A stretch of DNA of 64,000 bases from CAVRZY01 sp963725415 (GCA_963725415.1 CAVRZY010000283.1:9578-73577), one strand, 5' to 3'; shown: positions 35,757 to 44,025, counted from the stretch's first letter. The notes: generated by a model not told the origin, from the letters alone. A program made the numbers and translations.

Positions 35757-37067
35757 ATGGAGCAGGTCGTGGGCATCCGGGAACGGTGGCCTGCGCCTGG
35801 TGAGAGCACTCCGGCGATGATCGGCCATGTGCCAGTTCCGAACGAGCCTCCCCGCCCAGAGGTTCTGGAAGAGGTCGAGCGGATCCTGCACAGTCGCGAG
35901 TTCAGCGGATCTGAACTGCTTCGGAATCTGCTTTCCTTCCTGGCGGGACGGGCGATGGACCGGCCTGGTGAAAGCGCCAAAGAGTACGAGTTGGCGGTCG
36001 AGGTACTCGGCAAGCCGCCAGAGTTCGACCCCCGGTTGGACTCGGCTGTTCGGGTGCATGCCGGGAGGCTGCGTTCGAAGCTGGCCGAGTACTACCAGAC
36101 CGAGGGGGCGGACGGTGCCGTCCAAATCGAGGTGCCCAAGGGCTCGTATCTGGTCTCCTGGCACTACCGGAGCGGCCAATACCCGGCCGGACAGCCGGGA
36201 AAAGTCGAGGAAGCCGGCGCTCGACCGGGCATGCCGCGACACAGGTGGCAGTGGTTTGCGGCGGGCTTCGCCGCCGCCGTGCTGCTCGGTTGCGGAGCGG
36301 CATTGCTATGGCTGGCGGGCAAACCTGGGGGCGTCCCAGCCCCGGTCAAGGCGTTCTGGCAGCCGTTTTTCGATTCCGCGCAGGAGCCCATGGTGGTCTT
36401 TTCCAATCACCGGTTCACCGGCACCTCTGCCACTGGCTTGCACTATTTCCGGGACGGGATCGACTCTCCGGGCGAGCTGAACGACACCTACTCCGGAACG
36501 GGCACGGTGATGGCCGTCCAACAGTTAACCCGGCTTTTCCTGCTTTCCGGCCGCTCGCTCAGGTTGAAGCGGGCGGAACTCATGACCTGGGATGATGCAC
36601 AGAACGCCAATCTGATCTTCATCGGTTCTCCGGAATCAAGCACGCCCCTGCGAGAGATTCCGTCGCTGGAACAATTTGCCTTCAAGTCGTCCCGTGTGGA
36701 ACCACGCCTTGGTGTGGGAGGGATTATCAACTTGCATCCTCAGCCCGGTGAGGAGCAGACTTACTTCAGCTCCGGGAAACCGTACACGTCGGATTATGCC
36801 ATCATCGCCGTGTTGCCCGGCCTCAAGCCGGCACACCGAACTCTGATCCTGGCGGGGACGAACACCTACGGCGTCCAGGCCGTGGCGGAGTTTGTCTGCC
36901 GCGCCGACCTTGTCGCTGACCTGCTTTCGCGCCTGCGGGTACAAGGGCACAGCCGTCTCCCCGACTTCGAGGCGTTGCTGGAGGTGAAGGTCAGTGGGGG
37001 AGTGCCAGTCCGTGCGCGGCTTCTGTTGCTGCGCCTCCGCCCAGCCACGTCCGGGATTCGTCCATAA
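35757..37067 (+). CDS. Winged-helix domain protein with one membrane helix
   Basis: Protein of 436 residues, divergent from the TonB receptor. The N-terminal part (about 34-135) has EEVERILHSREFSGSELLRN, KEYELAVEVLGKPPEFDPRL, DSAVRVHAGRLRSKLAEYYQ and VPKGSYLVSWHYR, a helix-rich module ending in the K-G-[SR]-Y turn. I read this as the winged-helix-like module abundant in Acidobacteriota ahead of membrane segments. A single membrane helix (about 165-188) and a C-terminal extracytoplasmic domain follow. Probably a membrane-anchored regulator of the receptor locus; this is context-based. Starts at 35757 or 35817 (MIGHVPVPNE) are both possible; neither has a strong ribosome binding site. Confidence 0.75.
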   Translation: MEQVVGIRERWPAPGESTPAMIGHVPVPNEPPRPEVLEEVERILHSREFSGSELLRNLLSFLAGRAMDRPGESAKEYELAVEVLGKPPEFDPRLDSAVRVHAGRLRSKLAEYYQTEGADGAVQIEVPKGSYLVSWHYRSGQYPAGQPGKVEEAGARPGMPRHRWQWFAAGFAAAVLLGCGAALLWLAGKPGGVPAPVKAFWQPFFDSAQEPMVVFSNHRFTGTSATGLHYFRDGIDSPGELNDTYSGTGTVMAVQQLTRLFLLSGRSLRLKRAELMTWDDAQNANLIFIGSPESSTPLREIPSLEQFAFKSSRVEPRLGVGGIINLHPQPGEEQTYFSSGKPYTSDYAIIAVLPGLKPAHRTLILAGTNTYGVQAVAEFVCRADLVADLLSRLRVQGHSRLPDFEALLEVKVSGGVPVRARLLLLRLRPATSGIRP

Positions 37068-37078
37068 TCCCAAAGACT

Positions 37079-37140
37079 TCTCACCGCCGAGACGCCGGGG
37101 ATTTAGAGTCTTTCGGCGCTCTCGGCCGCCTCGGCGTCTG
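37079..37140. repeat. Intergenic inverted repeat, GCCGAGACGCC type
   Basis: TCACCGCCGAGACGCC (from 37081) pairs partly with GGCGTCTG at the right end and with GGCGCTCTCGGC inside. The same type of sequence occurs at 60535-60631. From 37141 to 37375 I see no gene. Confidence 0.5.
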
Positions 37141-37381
37141 TTCCTAACCCGGCATAGCCGGAACCAGACAGGAAAATTCGTTACGATGCCGGAATGGGCG
37201 TCGAACTGTTAACGCTGCGCTATTGCGGCAGAATTCGAAGAATTGCCCTCGTGAGACTTGCAAAGGTATGCCTCCCCGTTGCTCCTATATTCGGCACGAC
37301 CAGCAAGAACGCCCGCGGGCCGGCTGCTCGAACTGTTGTGCTCTGGCGTTCGAACGGCAACTTACTGCCCAAATTCGCTAG

Positions 37382-39069
37382 GAGTCTGTCGGAGATAAGC
37401 TCCGCCACCCGCCTTCTCAATCAAGACCAGAGTGCGCTGGATCGCAGATTCTTGTCTCGATAACCGAGTGCCGAGACCCAGAGCGCGATTTTTCTGCAGT
37501 GCCGCGCCTTCGCCAGTCGGAACTATGGCGAAATGGTCGCCAGATGGTCGCGAAATGGCCCTCTCGGTCACTTTCAGGCCGTTTGCGGCGACCAGCCGGA
37601 GCGAAACAGCTTTAGGAGGTTGCCAGTCAGGCAGATCAGCTTCCACTCCAGCCGCACACTGCCCACACCTCGGAAGCTGAAGCGGCGGAAACCGCGTCGC
37701 TCCTTGATCTGACCGAAGACCGGTTCCACGATGGCCTTCCGCATCTTGTAGATCGCATGTCCGGCCTCGGTCCGCAGTTTGTGCTGCATCGCCTGCTGGA
37801 CGGAGGCGTCTTCCGGCGGCGGCTCGGTGGCCGACTCCACCTTCTCCCCATGCTTCTGCCGTCCCGTCGCAATGTAGAGCTCGACGCCGGCCACGCGTTC
37901 ATCACTGACGTTGTCTTCGCTCCAGTACCCAGCGTCGGCACTGACGGCTTCCGGCTTGCGACCCGCGTTGGCTTCCACTTGTTCGATCATCGGCGCCAGT
38001 TGCTGGCTGTCGTTGGCCGCCTGCGTCACTTCGGCCGCCACGATCACCTGCGCCTGGCTGTCCACCGCCGCCTGTGCGTTGTAGGTCTGAATAAAGCTGC
38101 CCTTGTTGGCGCCATCCACCATGATGCGGCTGTCCGGATCGGTGAAGTTGCGCTGCGCTTTCGCTGCCGGTTTGGCCTGCTCCGGAACCGGCACCTTGGG
38201 GTCATGTCCGCCGGCCTTTTCCCCCGTGCGCGCTTCCTGCTCGCGCCGCTCGGCGATCTTGGCCTCCGCTTCGGCCCGTTGCCGTTCGGCTTTCTCTTTG
38301 GCATCCTGCTCCAACTCCGCCTTCGCTGCCCGGATCTTCTTCAGCCGGCTTTCGCGCCGCGCCAACTCTTCCGGCAACTCGTCGCCGCGCTTGCCCTGGC
38401 CGTACTGCGCGTCCTCGGCCTCGTCCACTTCCGCGGCACGCCGCAGCAATTCCTCCACTTCCTGCTGCAGGCGCTGCTCGGTCTCGTTCATGCGCTCGCA
38501 GCTCATCGCCTTGTGCTTGCTGGCGTTGGCTTTGATCTTGGTCCCCTCGATCGCCACGTGGCCCAGTTTCACCAAACCTGCCTTCTCACAGATCCGCAAC
38601 GCCTGCACAAACAGCCCCGCCAACGCTTCCAGATGCCGCTTGCGAAAGGTGGCGATCGTGTCGTGATCCGGATGCGTATCCGCCGAGAGAAACCGGAACG
38701 CCACATCCTCGTGGGTCGCCCGCTCGATCTTCCGGCTACTTACCACCCCCAGGCAGTAACGGTACAGAAGAAGACGCACCATCATCGCAGGCTGATAGGC
38801 AGCCAAGCCCCGCCCATCGCCTTCATAGGACCGGTAGATCAACCCGCGATCGAGTTCCTCGATCAGATCGGCGATGAACCGCGCCAGGTGCCCCTTCGGC
38901 AACCAGTCGTGCAGGGATGGCGGCAGCAGCAGAGCTTGATCCAGATGGTCGGTTCGGAAGCGCTTGCCCGTAGCCATATCCTACGGCCGGACGAACGAAC
39001 CTTCAAGACATTTCGCGGCGGAAATGTTTTCGGGGGCGGAACTCGACGAAATCTATCTCAGACACACTC
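37382..39069. mobile_element. IS1182-family insertion sequence
   Basis: Complete element of about 1688 bp. Terminal inverted repeats: left GAGTCTGTCGGAGATA (37382-37397), right TATCTCAGACACACTC (39054-39069), 14 of 16 matching. Both ends abut CTAG (37378-37381 and 39070-39073), a 4-bp target duplication. Joining the flanks rebuilds CGCTAGCG, a palindromic target. It carries one transposase gene on the minus strand. It landed about 40 bp upstream of the first recA gene. Confidence 0.9.
37574..38977 (-). CDS. IS1182-family transposase
   Basis: DDE transposase of 467 residues, full length. The N-terminal domain reads FRTDHLDQALLLPPSLHDWL, GHLARFIADLIEELDRGL and FRFLSADTHPDHDTIATFRK (IS1182/IS5-like). 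A charged coiled-coil insertion (about 160-260) is typical of the family. The catalytic core includes KGSFIQTYNAQAAVDSQAQV, VSADAGYWSEDNV and IVEPVFGQIKERRGFRRFSF. The first DDE aspartate is in the VAIEGTKIKANASKHK region or in DPDSRIM. Intact reading frame and matching ends suggest the element could still be active. Confidence 0.93.
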   Translation of the reverse strand: MATGKRFRTDHLDQALLLPPSLHDWLPKGHLARFIADLIEELDRGLIYRSYEGDGRGLAAYQPAMMVRLLLYRYCLGVVSSRKIERATHEDVAFRFLSADTHPDHDTIATFRKRHLEALAGLFVQALRICEKAGLVKLGHVAIEGTKIKANASKHKAMSCERMNETEQRLQQEVEELLRRAAEVDEAEDAQYGQGKRGDELPEELARRESRLKKIRAAKAELEQDAKEKAERQRAEAEAKIAERREQEARTGEKAGGHDPKVPVPEQAKPAAKAQRNFTDPDSRIMVDGANKGSFIQTYNAQAAVDSQAQVIVAAEVTQAANDSQQLAPMIEQVEANAGRKPEAVSADAGYWSEDNVSDERVAGVELYIATGRQKHGEKVESATEPPPEDASVQQAMQHKLRTEAGHAIYKMRKAIVEPVFGQIKERRGFRRFSFRGVGSVRLEWKLICLTGNLLKLFRSGWSPQTA

Positions 39070-39083
39070 CTAGCGGCTTCCTG

Positions 39084-39089
39084 TATAAT
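39084..39089 (+). promoter_or_regulatory. -10 box of the first recA gene
   Basis: Perfect TATAAT 20 bp upstream of the recA ATG. The original -35 region has been displaced: the IS right end now lies just upstream. CAGACA (39059-39064, inside the inverted repeat) is a possible substitute -35 with a 19-bp spacer. Confidence 0.6.
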
Positions 39090-39108
39090 CACCGGAGGAC
39101 TCCCAACC

Positions 39109-40185
39109 ATGGATGAGAAAGAACGCGCGCGTGCCCTGGGCCTGACTCTGGGCCAGATTGAGAAACAATTCGGAAAGGGTTCGATCCTCCGCCTGGGATC
39201 CAGGGAAGCGATCGTTCCCGTGTCCACGATTTCGTCGGGCTCCATTTCGCTGGACTACGCTCTGGGCGTGGGCGGGTTCCCCCGGGGGCGAGTCAGCGAG
39301 ATCTTCGGTCCGGAAGCTTCCGGCAAGACCACCCTGGCGCTGCACGTGCTCGCCAACGCCCAGAAGGCGGGCGGCATGGCGGCCTTCATCGATGTCGAGC
39401 ATGCCTTGGACCCGATTTATGCGCGCCAGCTCGGAGTGGACGTGGACAACCTGCTGGTCTCACAGCCGGATTGGGCCGAGCAGGCCTTGGAGATCACCAG
39501 CGCCCTGATCTCCTCCGGGGCGATCGATGTGCTGGTTATCGATTCGGTGGCGGCCCTGGTACCCAAGGCCGAGCTGGATGGGGAGATGGGCGAAGCCTAC
39601 GTGGGCATACAGGCGCGGCTCATGTCCCAGGCCCTGCGCAAGCTGACCGGCATCGTCTCCAAATCCAACACCTGCCTGATCTTCATCAACCAGATCCGGG
39701 AGAAAATCGGCGTCATGTTCGGGAATCCCGAGACTACCAGCGGGGGCCGAGCTTTGAAGTTCTACGCCAGCATCCGGGCCGATATCCGCCGGATCGCTGC
39801 CATCAAAGAAGGGGACGTCGCCATCGGGAACCGGACGAAGGTAAAGGTTGTGAAGAACAAGGTGGCGGCGCCCTTCCGGGAGGCCGAGTTCGACATCCTT
39901 TACGGGCAGGGGATCTCCCGCGAAGGTGACCTGATCGACCTGGGCGCGCTGCACAACGTGCTCGAAAAGAGCGGCTCCTGGTACAGCTACAAGGGCGAGC
40001 GCATCGGACAGGGCCGGGAGAACGCCCGCCAATTCCTCAAGGACAATCCCGACGTGGCCGACAAGCTGGAAGCCGAGCTGCGCCGCCTGCTGGGGCTGGT
40101 TAAGAACGCTCAGCCCACTGGCGGCGGACCCGCCCCGGAAACCTCGCCCAAACCTATCCCGGCCGCGGCTACCCGGACGCGCTGA
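39109..40185 (+). CDS. recA: Recombinase RecA, first copy
   Basis: RecA, 358 residues, forms filaments on single-stranded DNA, promotes strand exchange and activates LexA self-cleavage. Walker A GPEASGKT is at 67-74 and Walker B is VLVIDSVAALVPKAELDGEM; the EHALDP glutamate and NTCLIFINQIREKIGVMFGN (loop 2 region) are intact. The C-terminal domain ends GRENARQFLKDNPDVADKLE plus a proline-rich tail. GGAGG precedes the ATG. A second complete recA follows 221 bp downstream; in the 50 residues from NTCLIF the two differ at four positions. Upstream is an IS1182 insertion that may have altered expression. Confidence 0.95.
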   Translation: MDEKERARALGLTLGQIEKQFGKGSILRLGSREAIVPVSTISSGSISLDYALGVGGFPRGRVSEIFGPEASGKTTLALHVLANAQKAGGMAAFIDVEHALDPIYARQLGVDVDNLLVSQPDWAEQALEITSALISSGAIDVLVIDSVAALVPKAELDGEMGEAYVGIQARLMSQALRKLTGIVSKSNTCLIFINQIREKIGVMFGNPETTSGGRALKFYASIRADIRRIAAIKEGDVAIGNRTKVKVVKNKVAAPFREAEFDILYGQGISREGDLIDLGALHNVLEKSGSWYSYKGERIGQGRENARQFLKDNPDVADKLEAELRRLLGLVKNAQPTGGGPAPETSPKPIPAAATRTR

Positions 40186-40230
40186 CGACTTTTCCTGAGA
40201 AACCACCCCGCCATTCGCCACGATATAGAG

Positions 40231-40381
40231 GTAATCCCTCAGAAGGTGTGAAAAAATGCCCGCTTCACTTCGGCGGCCAGCAACGCAGGCCGGGGGCCTG
40301 CGCCACCCCAGCAACTGGCCAGTTTTGTGGGGCAGGTCCCCGACCTGCCCTGGCATTTTTTCGCACCTGCTGAGGCATTAC
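40231..40381. repeat. 151-bp palindromic element between the recA genes
   Basis: Left arm GTAATCCCTCAGAAGGTGTG (40231-40250, continuing AAAAAATGCCCG) and right arm (40350-40381) ending GCACCTGCTGAGGCATTAC are inverted copies, 28 of 32 positions by eye. Inside is a second perfect stem GCAGGTC-CCC-GACCTGC. No gene in between. Looks like a non-autonomous palindromic repeat or a large hairpin acting on the recA1-recA2 transcript. Confidence 0.75.
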
Positions 40382-40406
40382 ACATAGGGTACCCAAGGAG
40401 TCTTCC

Positions 40407-41474
40407 GTGACAGACAAAGAGCGGCAGCACGCCATTGATGTGACCCTGAGCCAGTTGGAGAAGCAGTTCGGCAGGGGATCGATCCTGCGCCTGGGATCTC
40501 GGAACGTCGTTCCAGTGACGGTGATTCCGAGCGGGTCCATCTCCGTGGACGCGGCCTTGGGCGTGGGAGGCTTTCCGCGGGGGCGTGTGGTGGAGATCTT
40601 CGGCCCGGAGTCATCCGGGAAAACCACGCTGGCCCTACAGGTGGTTGCCGAGGCCCAGAAATCCGGCGGCACAGCCGCCTTCATCGATGCCGAGCATGCG
40701 CTCGACCCGACCTACGCGCGCAAGCTGGGCGTGGACACCGAGAATCTGCTGATCTCGCAGCCGGACTACGGGGAACAGGCGCTGGAGATCACGGCGGCGC
40801 TGGTGGCTTCCGGCGCGGTGGACGCCATCGTGATCGATTCCGTAGCGGCGCTGGTCCCTAAAGCCGAACTGGAAGGCGAGATGGGCGACAGCCACGTCGG
40901 CCTGCACGCCCGGCTGATGTCCCAGGCTCTGCGGAAACTGGCCGGTTCGGTAGCCCGAACCAACACCTGCCTGATTTTCATCAACCAGATCCGGGAGAAG
41001 ATCGGGGTGATGTTCGGCAATCCCGAAACCACTACCGGGGGGCGGGCCCTGAAGTTCTACGCCTCGATCCGTGCGGAGGTCCGCCGCATCGCCAGCATCA
41101 AAGAGGGAGACAGCGTCATCGGCAGCCGCACCAAGGTGAAGATCGTCAAGAACAAGGTGGCTGCTCCGTTCCGGGAGGGCGAGTTCGATCTCATCCATGG
41201 GGAAGGGATTTCCCGCGAAGGTGACCTGCTGGATGTGGGCGCCGCCAACAACCTGGTCGAGAAAAGCGGGGCTTGGTTCAGCTACCGGGGCGAGAGGATC
41301 GGGCAGGGCCGCGAGAACGCCCGGCAGTTCCTCAAGGAGCACCCGGAGGTCACCCAGCGCCTGGAGGCCGAGTTGCGCGGCCTGCTGGGACTCCCCGCGC
41401 CGGGGTTCACCCCCAAAAAGGATGTTGCCTCCGCCTCCCCGCTGCCTCAGAAAGCCGCCGGCGCCGGCGCCTGA
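40407..41474 (+). CDS. recA: Recombinase RecA, second copy
   Basis: A second full-length RecA, 355 residues, in tandem with the first. GTG 40407 follows AAGGAG at 6 bp. Walker A GPESSGKT is at 66-73 and Walker B is AIVIDSVAALVPKAELEGEM. Compared with copy one it keeps every core motif, has AFIDAEHALDPTYARKLGVD where copy one has a DVEHALD version, and differs mainly in the N-terminal helix and the C-terminal tail (FTPKKDVASASPLPQKAAGA). Both copies look functional, so this is a duplication with divergence rather than a decayed copy. Its expression is separable: a 220-bp spacer with a palindromic element lies between. Confidence 0.95.
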   Translation: MTDKERQHAIDVTLSQLEKQFGRGSILRLGSRNVVPVTVIPSGSISVDAALGVGGFPRGRVVEIFGPESSGKTTLALQVVAEAQKSGGTAAFIDAEHALDPTYARKLGVDTENLLISQPDYGEQALEITAALVASGAVDAIVIDSVAALVPKAELEGEMGDSHVGLHARLMSQALRKLAGSVARTNTCLIFINQIREKIGVMFGNPETTTGGRALKFYASIRAEVRRIASIKEGDSVIGSRTKVKIVKNKVAAPFREGEFDLIHGEGISREGDLLDVGAANNLVEKSGAWFSYRGERIGQGRENARQFLKEHPEVTQRLEAELRGLLGLPAPGFTPKKDVASASPLPQKAAGAGA

Positions 41475-41490
41475 GGGGGTCTCTGTCGCT

Positions 41491-41556
41491 GGAAAGCCCG
41501 TTTTGCGGCCCCAAAAAGCCCCGCATGCTCCCGAGAGGCCGAAAAATGGGCTTTCC
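41491..41556. terminator. Long hairpin after the second recA
   Basis: GGAAAGCCCGTTTTGCGGCC (41491-41510) and GGCCGAAAAATGGGCTTTCC (41537-41556) are inverted repeats matching at 18 of 20 positions. The structure starts 16 bp after the recA stop and precedes the HU promoter, so it probably ends recA transcription. No T-run follows. Confidence 0.55.
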
Positions 41557-41569
41557 GCGCATATTTCTC

Positions 41570-41598
41570 TTTACATCAGCCCCGCAAACCCGCATAAT
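41570..41598 (+). promoter_or_regulatory. Candidate promoter of the HU gene
   Basis: TTTACA (41570-41575) and CATAAT (41593-41598) with a 17-bp spacer, a good sigma-70 match. The start would give a leader of about 100 nt before the HU ATG at 41706. Confidence 0.6.
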
Positions 41599-41705
41599 AA
41601 ACTCGATTCGAGCGCTTTCGTTCGGATGACCAGGCGGTTGCCACGCAAGGAAATCCGGACCTGAGGCCCGTCCACGTTCAGATTGGGAGGATTTCGAGGA
41701 ACTCT

Positions 41706-42011
41706 ATGGCTGAGACCAAGAGAATGACTCAAACGCAACTGGTCCGAGAGGTTGCCGGCGCCTGCGCGGTCAACAACAAGGTCGCCAAGCAATTCTTGGA
41801 GGCCTACGCAGGCATCGCCGTTCGGGAAACCAAGAAGAACGGCGTGTTTGTGATCCCGGGCATTGGCCGGCTGGTGCGGGTGGAGCGCAAGGCCCGTACG
41901 GGGCGCAATCCGGCTACCGGCGAACCCATCAAGATACCCGCCAAGAAAGTCGTGAAGTTTCGGGTAGCGAAGGCGGTGAAGGACGCCATCGTCCCCCCGA
42001 AAAAGAAGTAG
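41706..42011 (+). CDS. HU-family DNA-binding protein
   Basis: Histone-like protein of 101 residues that bends DNA and organises the nucleoid. MTQTQLVREVAGACAVNNKV forms the helical dimer body; KKNGVFVIPGIGRLVRVERK and ARTGRNPATGEPIKIPAKKV form the beta arm with the conserved R-N-P proline that intercalates. A lysine tail (PPKKK) ends it. The N-terminus has a few extra residues relative to classic 90-residue HU. GAGG precedes ATG 41706. It sits next to the recA pair, which fits a DNA-maintenance cluster but may be coincidence. Confidence 0.93.
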   Translation: MAETKRMTQTQLVREVAGACAVNNKVAKQFLEAYAGIAVRETKKNGVFVIPGIGRLVRVERKARTGRNPATGEPIKIPAKKVVKFRVAKAVKDAIVPPKKK

Positions 42012-42060
42012 TCTGGTCTGCGAGCCGCGCCCCTCGGGGCGCGAATGCCTGAAGATGAAG

Positions 42061-42090
42061 AACCCCGCGAGCCATCGCGGGGTTTTTTAT
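42061..42090 (+). terminator. Intrinsic terminator of the HU gene
   Basis: AACCCCGCG-AGCCAT-CGCGGGGTTTTTTATT: a 7- to 9-bp GC stem followed by six T's, a textbook terminator. A second hairpin (CGCGCCCC-T-CGGGGCGCG) lies just before it at about 42026-42043. Confidence 0.9.
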
Positions 42091-42140
42091 TCTTGAAGCC
42101 GAGTTGAAATCTGCTCAGACTTGCGGGCAGTTCAGGAAGC

Positions 42141-42311
42141 CTATGCTTGCTTCTTCTCTTCGGCCTTCTCCTCGCCCTTCAAGGCGTTCTTGAAGTTGCG
42201 GATTCCTTCACCTAAACCTTTCGCCACCTCAGGGATCTTTTTCCCGCCGAACAGGAGAACGGCGACACCCAAAATGACAAGAAGCTCGGGCAAGCCAATG
42301 GACCTCAACAT
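42141..42311 (-). CDS. tatA: Sec-independent translocase subunit TatA/TatE
   Basis: Short protein of 56 residues: MLRSIGLPELLVILGVAVLL, then FGGKKIPEVAKGLGEGIRNF and a charged tail ending KKQA. One membrane helix, the FGG/P hinge and an amphipathic helix starting KKIPE are exactly the TatA/TatE plan; TatA oligomers form the conduit for folded twin-arginine substrates. ATG 42311 has AAGGAGG upstream. Single-gene locus, no tatB or tatC here. It fits with the several Tat-type leaders in the window (22.4 kb, 16.8 kb, 50.5 kb). Confidence 0.93.
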   Translation of the reverse strand: MLRSIGLPELLVILGVAVLLFGGKKIPEVAKGLGEGIRNFKNALKGEEKAEEKKQA

Positions 42312-42519
42312 AGGGCCTCCTTTGTCTGTCTCTTCTCATTGTAGGTACCCCACACAACCCCCGTCAAGCTAAGAAAAGCCAGCCCTCCCCCGGTTCCGCA
42401 CCACGCCACCCCGCCATTGGCCCCCCTGACGGCTCTTGTTGTCTGGGCTAGCCGGTGATGATAGACTCGGCATGTCTCCAGAGTCCGCCCCGACGATCTC
42501 TGGAGCGAAGGAGGCGCCT

Positions 42520-44025
42520 GTGTTCTGTGCTCATTGCGGAGCCGCCAATGCCGCTGACCGGCGTTTTTGCACTTCGTGCGGAACGCCGCTGGAACCGTCT
42601 GCATCCGCCGGCCCAGCCCTTCCGACGCCGGGTCCAGCCACGGCAGGGCCGCCTGTCGAGACTACGGCTCCAGTTTCCGGCCCGCCCCTGGCGTCCCTGG
42701 GCGACCGCCTGATCGCGGTCCTAATCGATTCCTTGCTGATCGGTTCGGCATTCCTGGTGGCCGGGATGTGGATAGCGACGCGCTGGGGCGGTCTCACCGA
42801 GAGCGGCTTCTCGATCGAGGGCGGGCCTGCCCTGTTGGCCATGGCGGCCACTCTGCTGGTCGGGCTCTTGTATTACTGGCTGTGCGAGGGACTCTTCGGC
42901 GCCACTTTGGGCAAGGGCATCATGGGCATCGCAGTGCGCCGCGCGGATGGCCGCAAGTGCGATCTGGCGGCCGCGCTGGTCCGCAACTTCCTCCGCATCG
43001 TCGATGGTCTCGCCGCCTACCTGGTGGGCTTCCTGATCGCGCTGTTCTCACCCTCGCGGCAGCGCCTGGGCGACCATCTGGCCAAGACCATCGTGGTTCA
43101 GACCAAGACCGCCGTGCCCGTCCGCGCCGTCCTGGTGACGGTTTGGCTGGCGCTGGCCGCGGCCAGCATCTGGGGCGCCTTCATCATTCACCGGGGTGCG
43201 ATGACGTCTGGGCCGCCCTCGACAACCACGGCGCCCTCCAAGGGCGTGGTGGCCGCCGCCGGCAATCTGAAACTGATCAACTTCGACTTCCTTCAGAGCA
43301 AGGACGGACCACCGCGTCCGCCTGCTCCCTACAAAACCGCCGACACGGTCTACATCAAGTACGACGTGGTGGGCTTCACCACCGACCAGGAGGGCAAGAT
43401 CGATCTGCTGCTCCGCGCCGTGGCTATGGATCCCAACGGCCAGGCCATGCACGCTCCCTGGGAAAAGGAATTGCGCCAGACCATCCCCGACAACAGCCCG
43501 GTGAACGGCTCGTTCAACGTCGAGTTGCCGTTGTTTGTCCCGCCGGGCACGTTCAAGATCGACCTCCGGATCGAAGATAAGGTGAAGAACACCACCCTAC
43601 AGTTCGCCCCGGTCTTCCAGGTCCAAGCCACCCCCATCCCGCCCGCCGACCGTCTGGAGATCCGCGATTTCGAGCTTTCCCTCTCCAAGGAGGGGCCGCC
43701 CGTCGCCTCCCCGGTTCTGGAGGGCGGCGGCACCATCTACATGCGCTGGAAGATGTTTGGGCTCCAGTTTCAAGGCGACCGCCTGGACTTCCGCACCGGG
43801 CTCAAGGTCCTCAGCCCGAGCGGCAAAGTGCTCCTGGAAGAACCAAACTACGTAGCCGTCAACGACCCTTTCGTTTACCATCCTCCGTCGTTCTTCCTGC
43901 CGATCACGGGCCACCTTAGCGTGCCCGCCGGGCTTGAGAAAGGCCTCTACACCGCCAAGTTCGAGATGCGGGACGGCTTCTCGAATGCCAGCCTGGAATA
44001 CACGGCCCGATTTGAAGTTCGGTGA
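42520..44025 (+). CDS. Zinc-ribbon RDD-family membrane protein with duplicated beta domain
   Basis: Membrane protein of 501 residues from GTG 42520, which has AAGGAGG six bases upstream. Residues 3-20 form a zinc ribbon (CAHCGAANAADRRFCTSCG). After a proline-rich linker the RDD domain starts at LGDRLIAVLIDSLLIGSAFL, with GATLGKGIMGIAVRRADG and FSPSRQRLGDHLAKTIVV. A further helix leads to two consecutive beta domains that resemble each other: LINFDFLQSKDGPPRPPAPY with VYIKYDVVGF, and RDFELSLSKEGPPVASPVLE with IYMRWKMFGL. The RDD family has unknown or transport-related roles. GTGA overlaps the next start codon. Confidence 0.85.
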   Translation: MFCAHCGAANAADRRFCTSCGTPLEPSASAGPALPTPGPATAGPPVETTAPVSGPPLASLGDRLIAVLIDSLLIGSAFLVAGMWIATRWGGLTESGFSIEGGPALLAMAATLLVGLLYYWLCEGLFGATLGKGIMGIAVRRADGRKCDLAAALVRNFLRIVDGLAAYLVGFLIALFSPSRQRLGDHLAKTIVVQTKTAVPVRAVLVTVWLALAAASIWGAFIIHRGAMTSGPPSTTTAPSKGVVAAAGNLKLINFDFLQSKDGPPRPPAPYKTADTVYIKYDVVGFTTDQEGKIDLLLRAVAMDPNGQAMHAPWEKELRQTIPDNSPVNGSFNVELPLFVPPGTFKIDLRIEDKVKNTTLQFAPVFQVQATPIPPADRLEIRDFELSLSKEGPPVASPVLEGGGTIYMRWKMFGLQFQGDRLDFRTGLKVLSPSGKVLLEEPNYVAVNDPFVYHPPSFFLPITGHLSVPAGLEKGLYTAKFEMRDGFSNASLEYTARFEVR

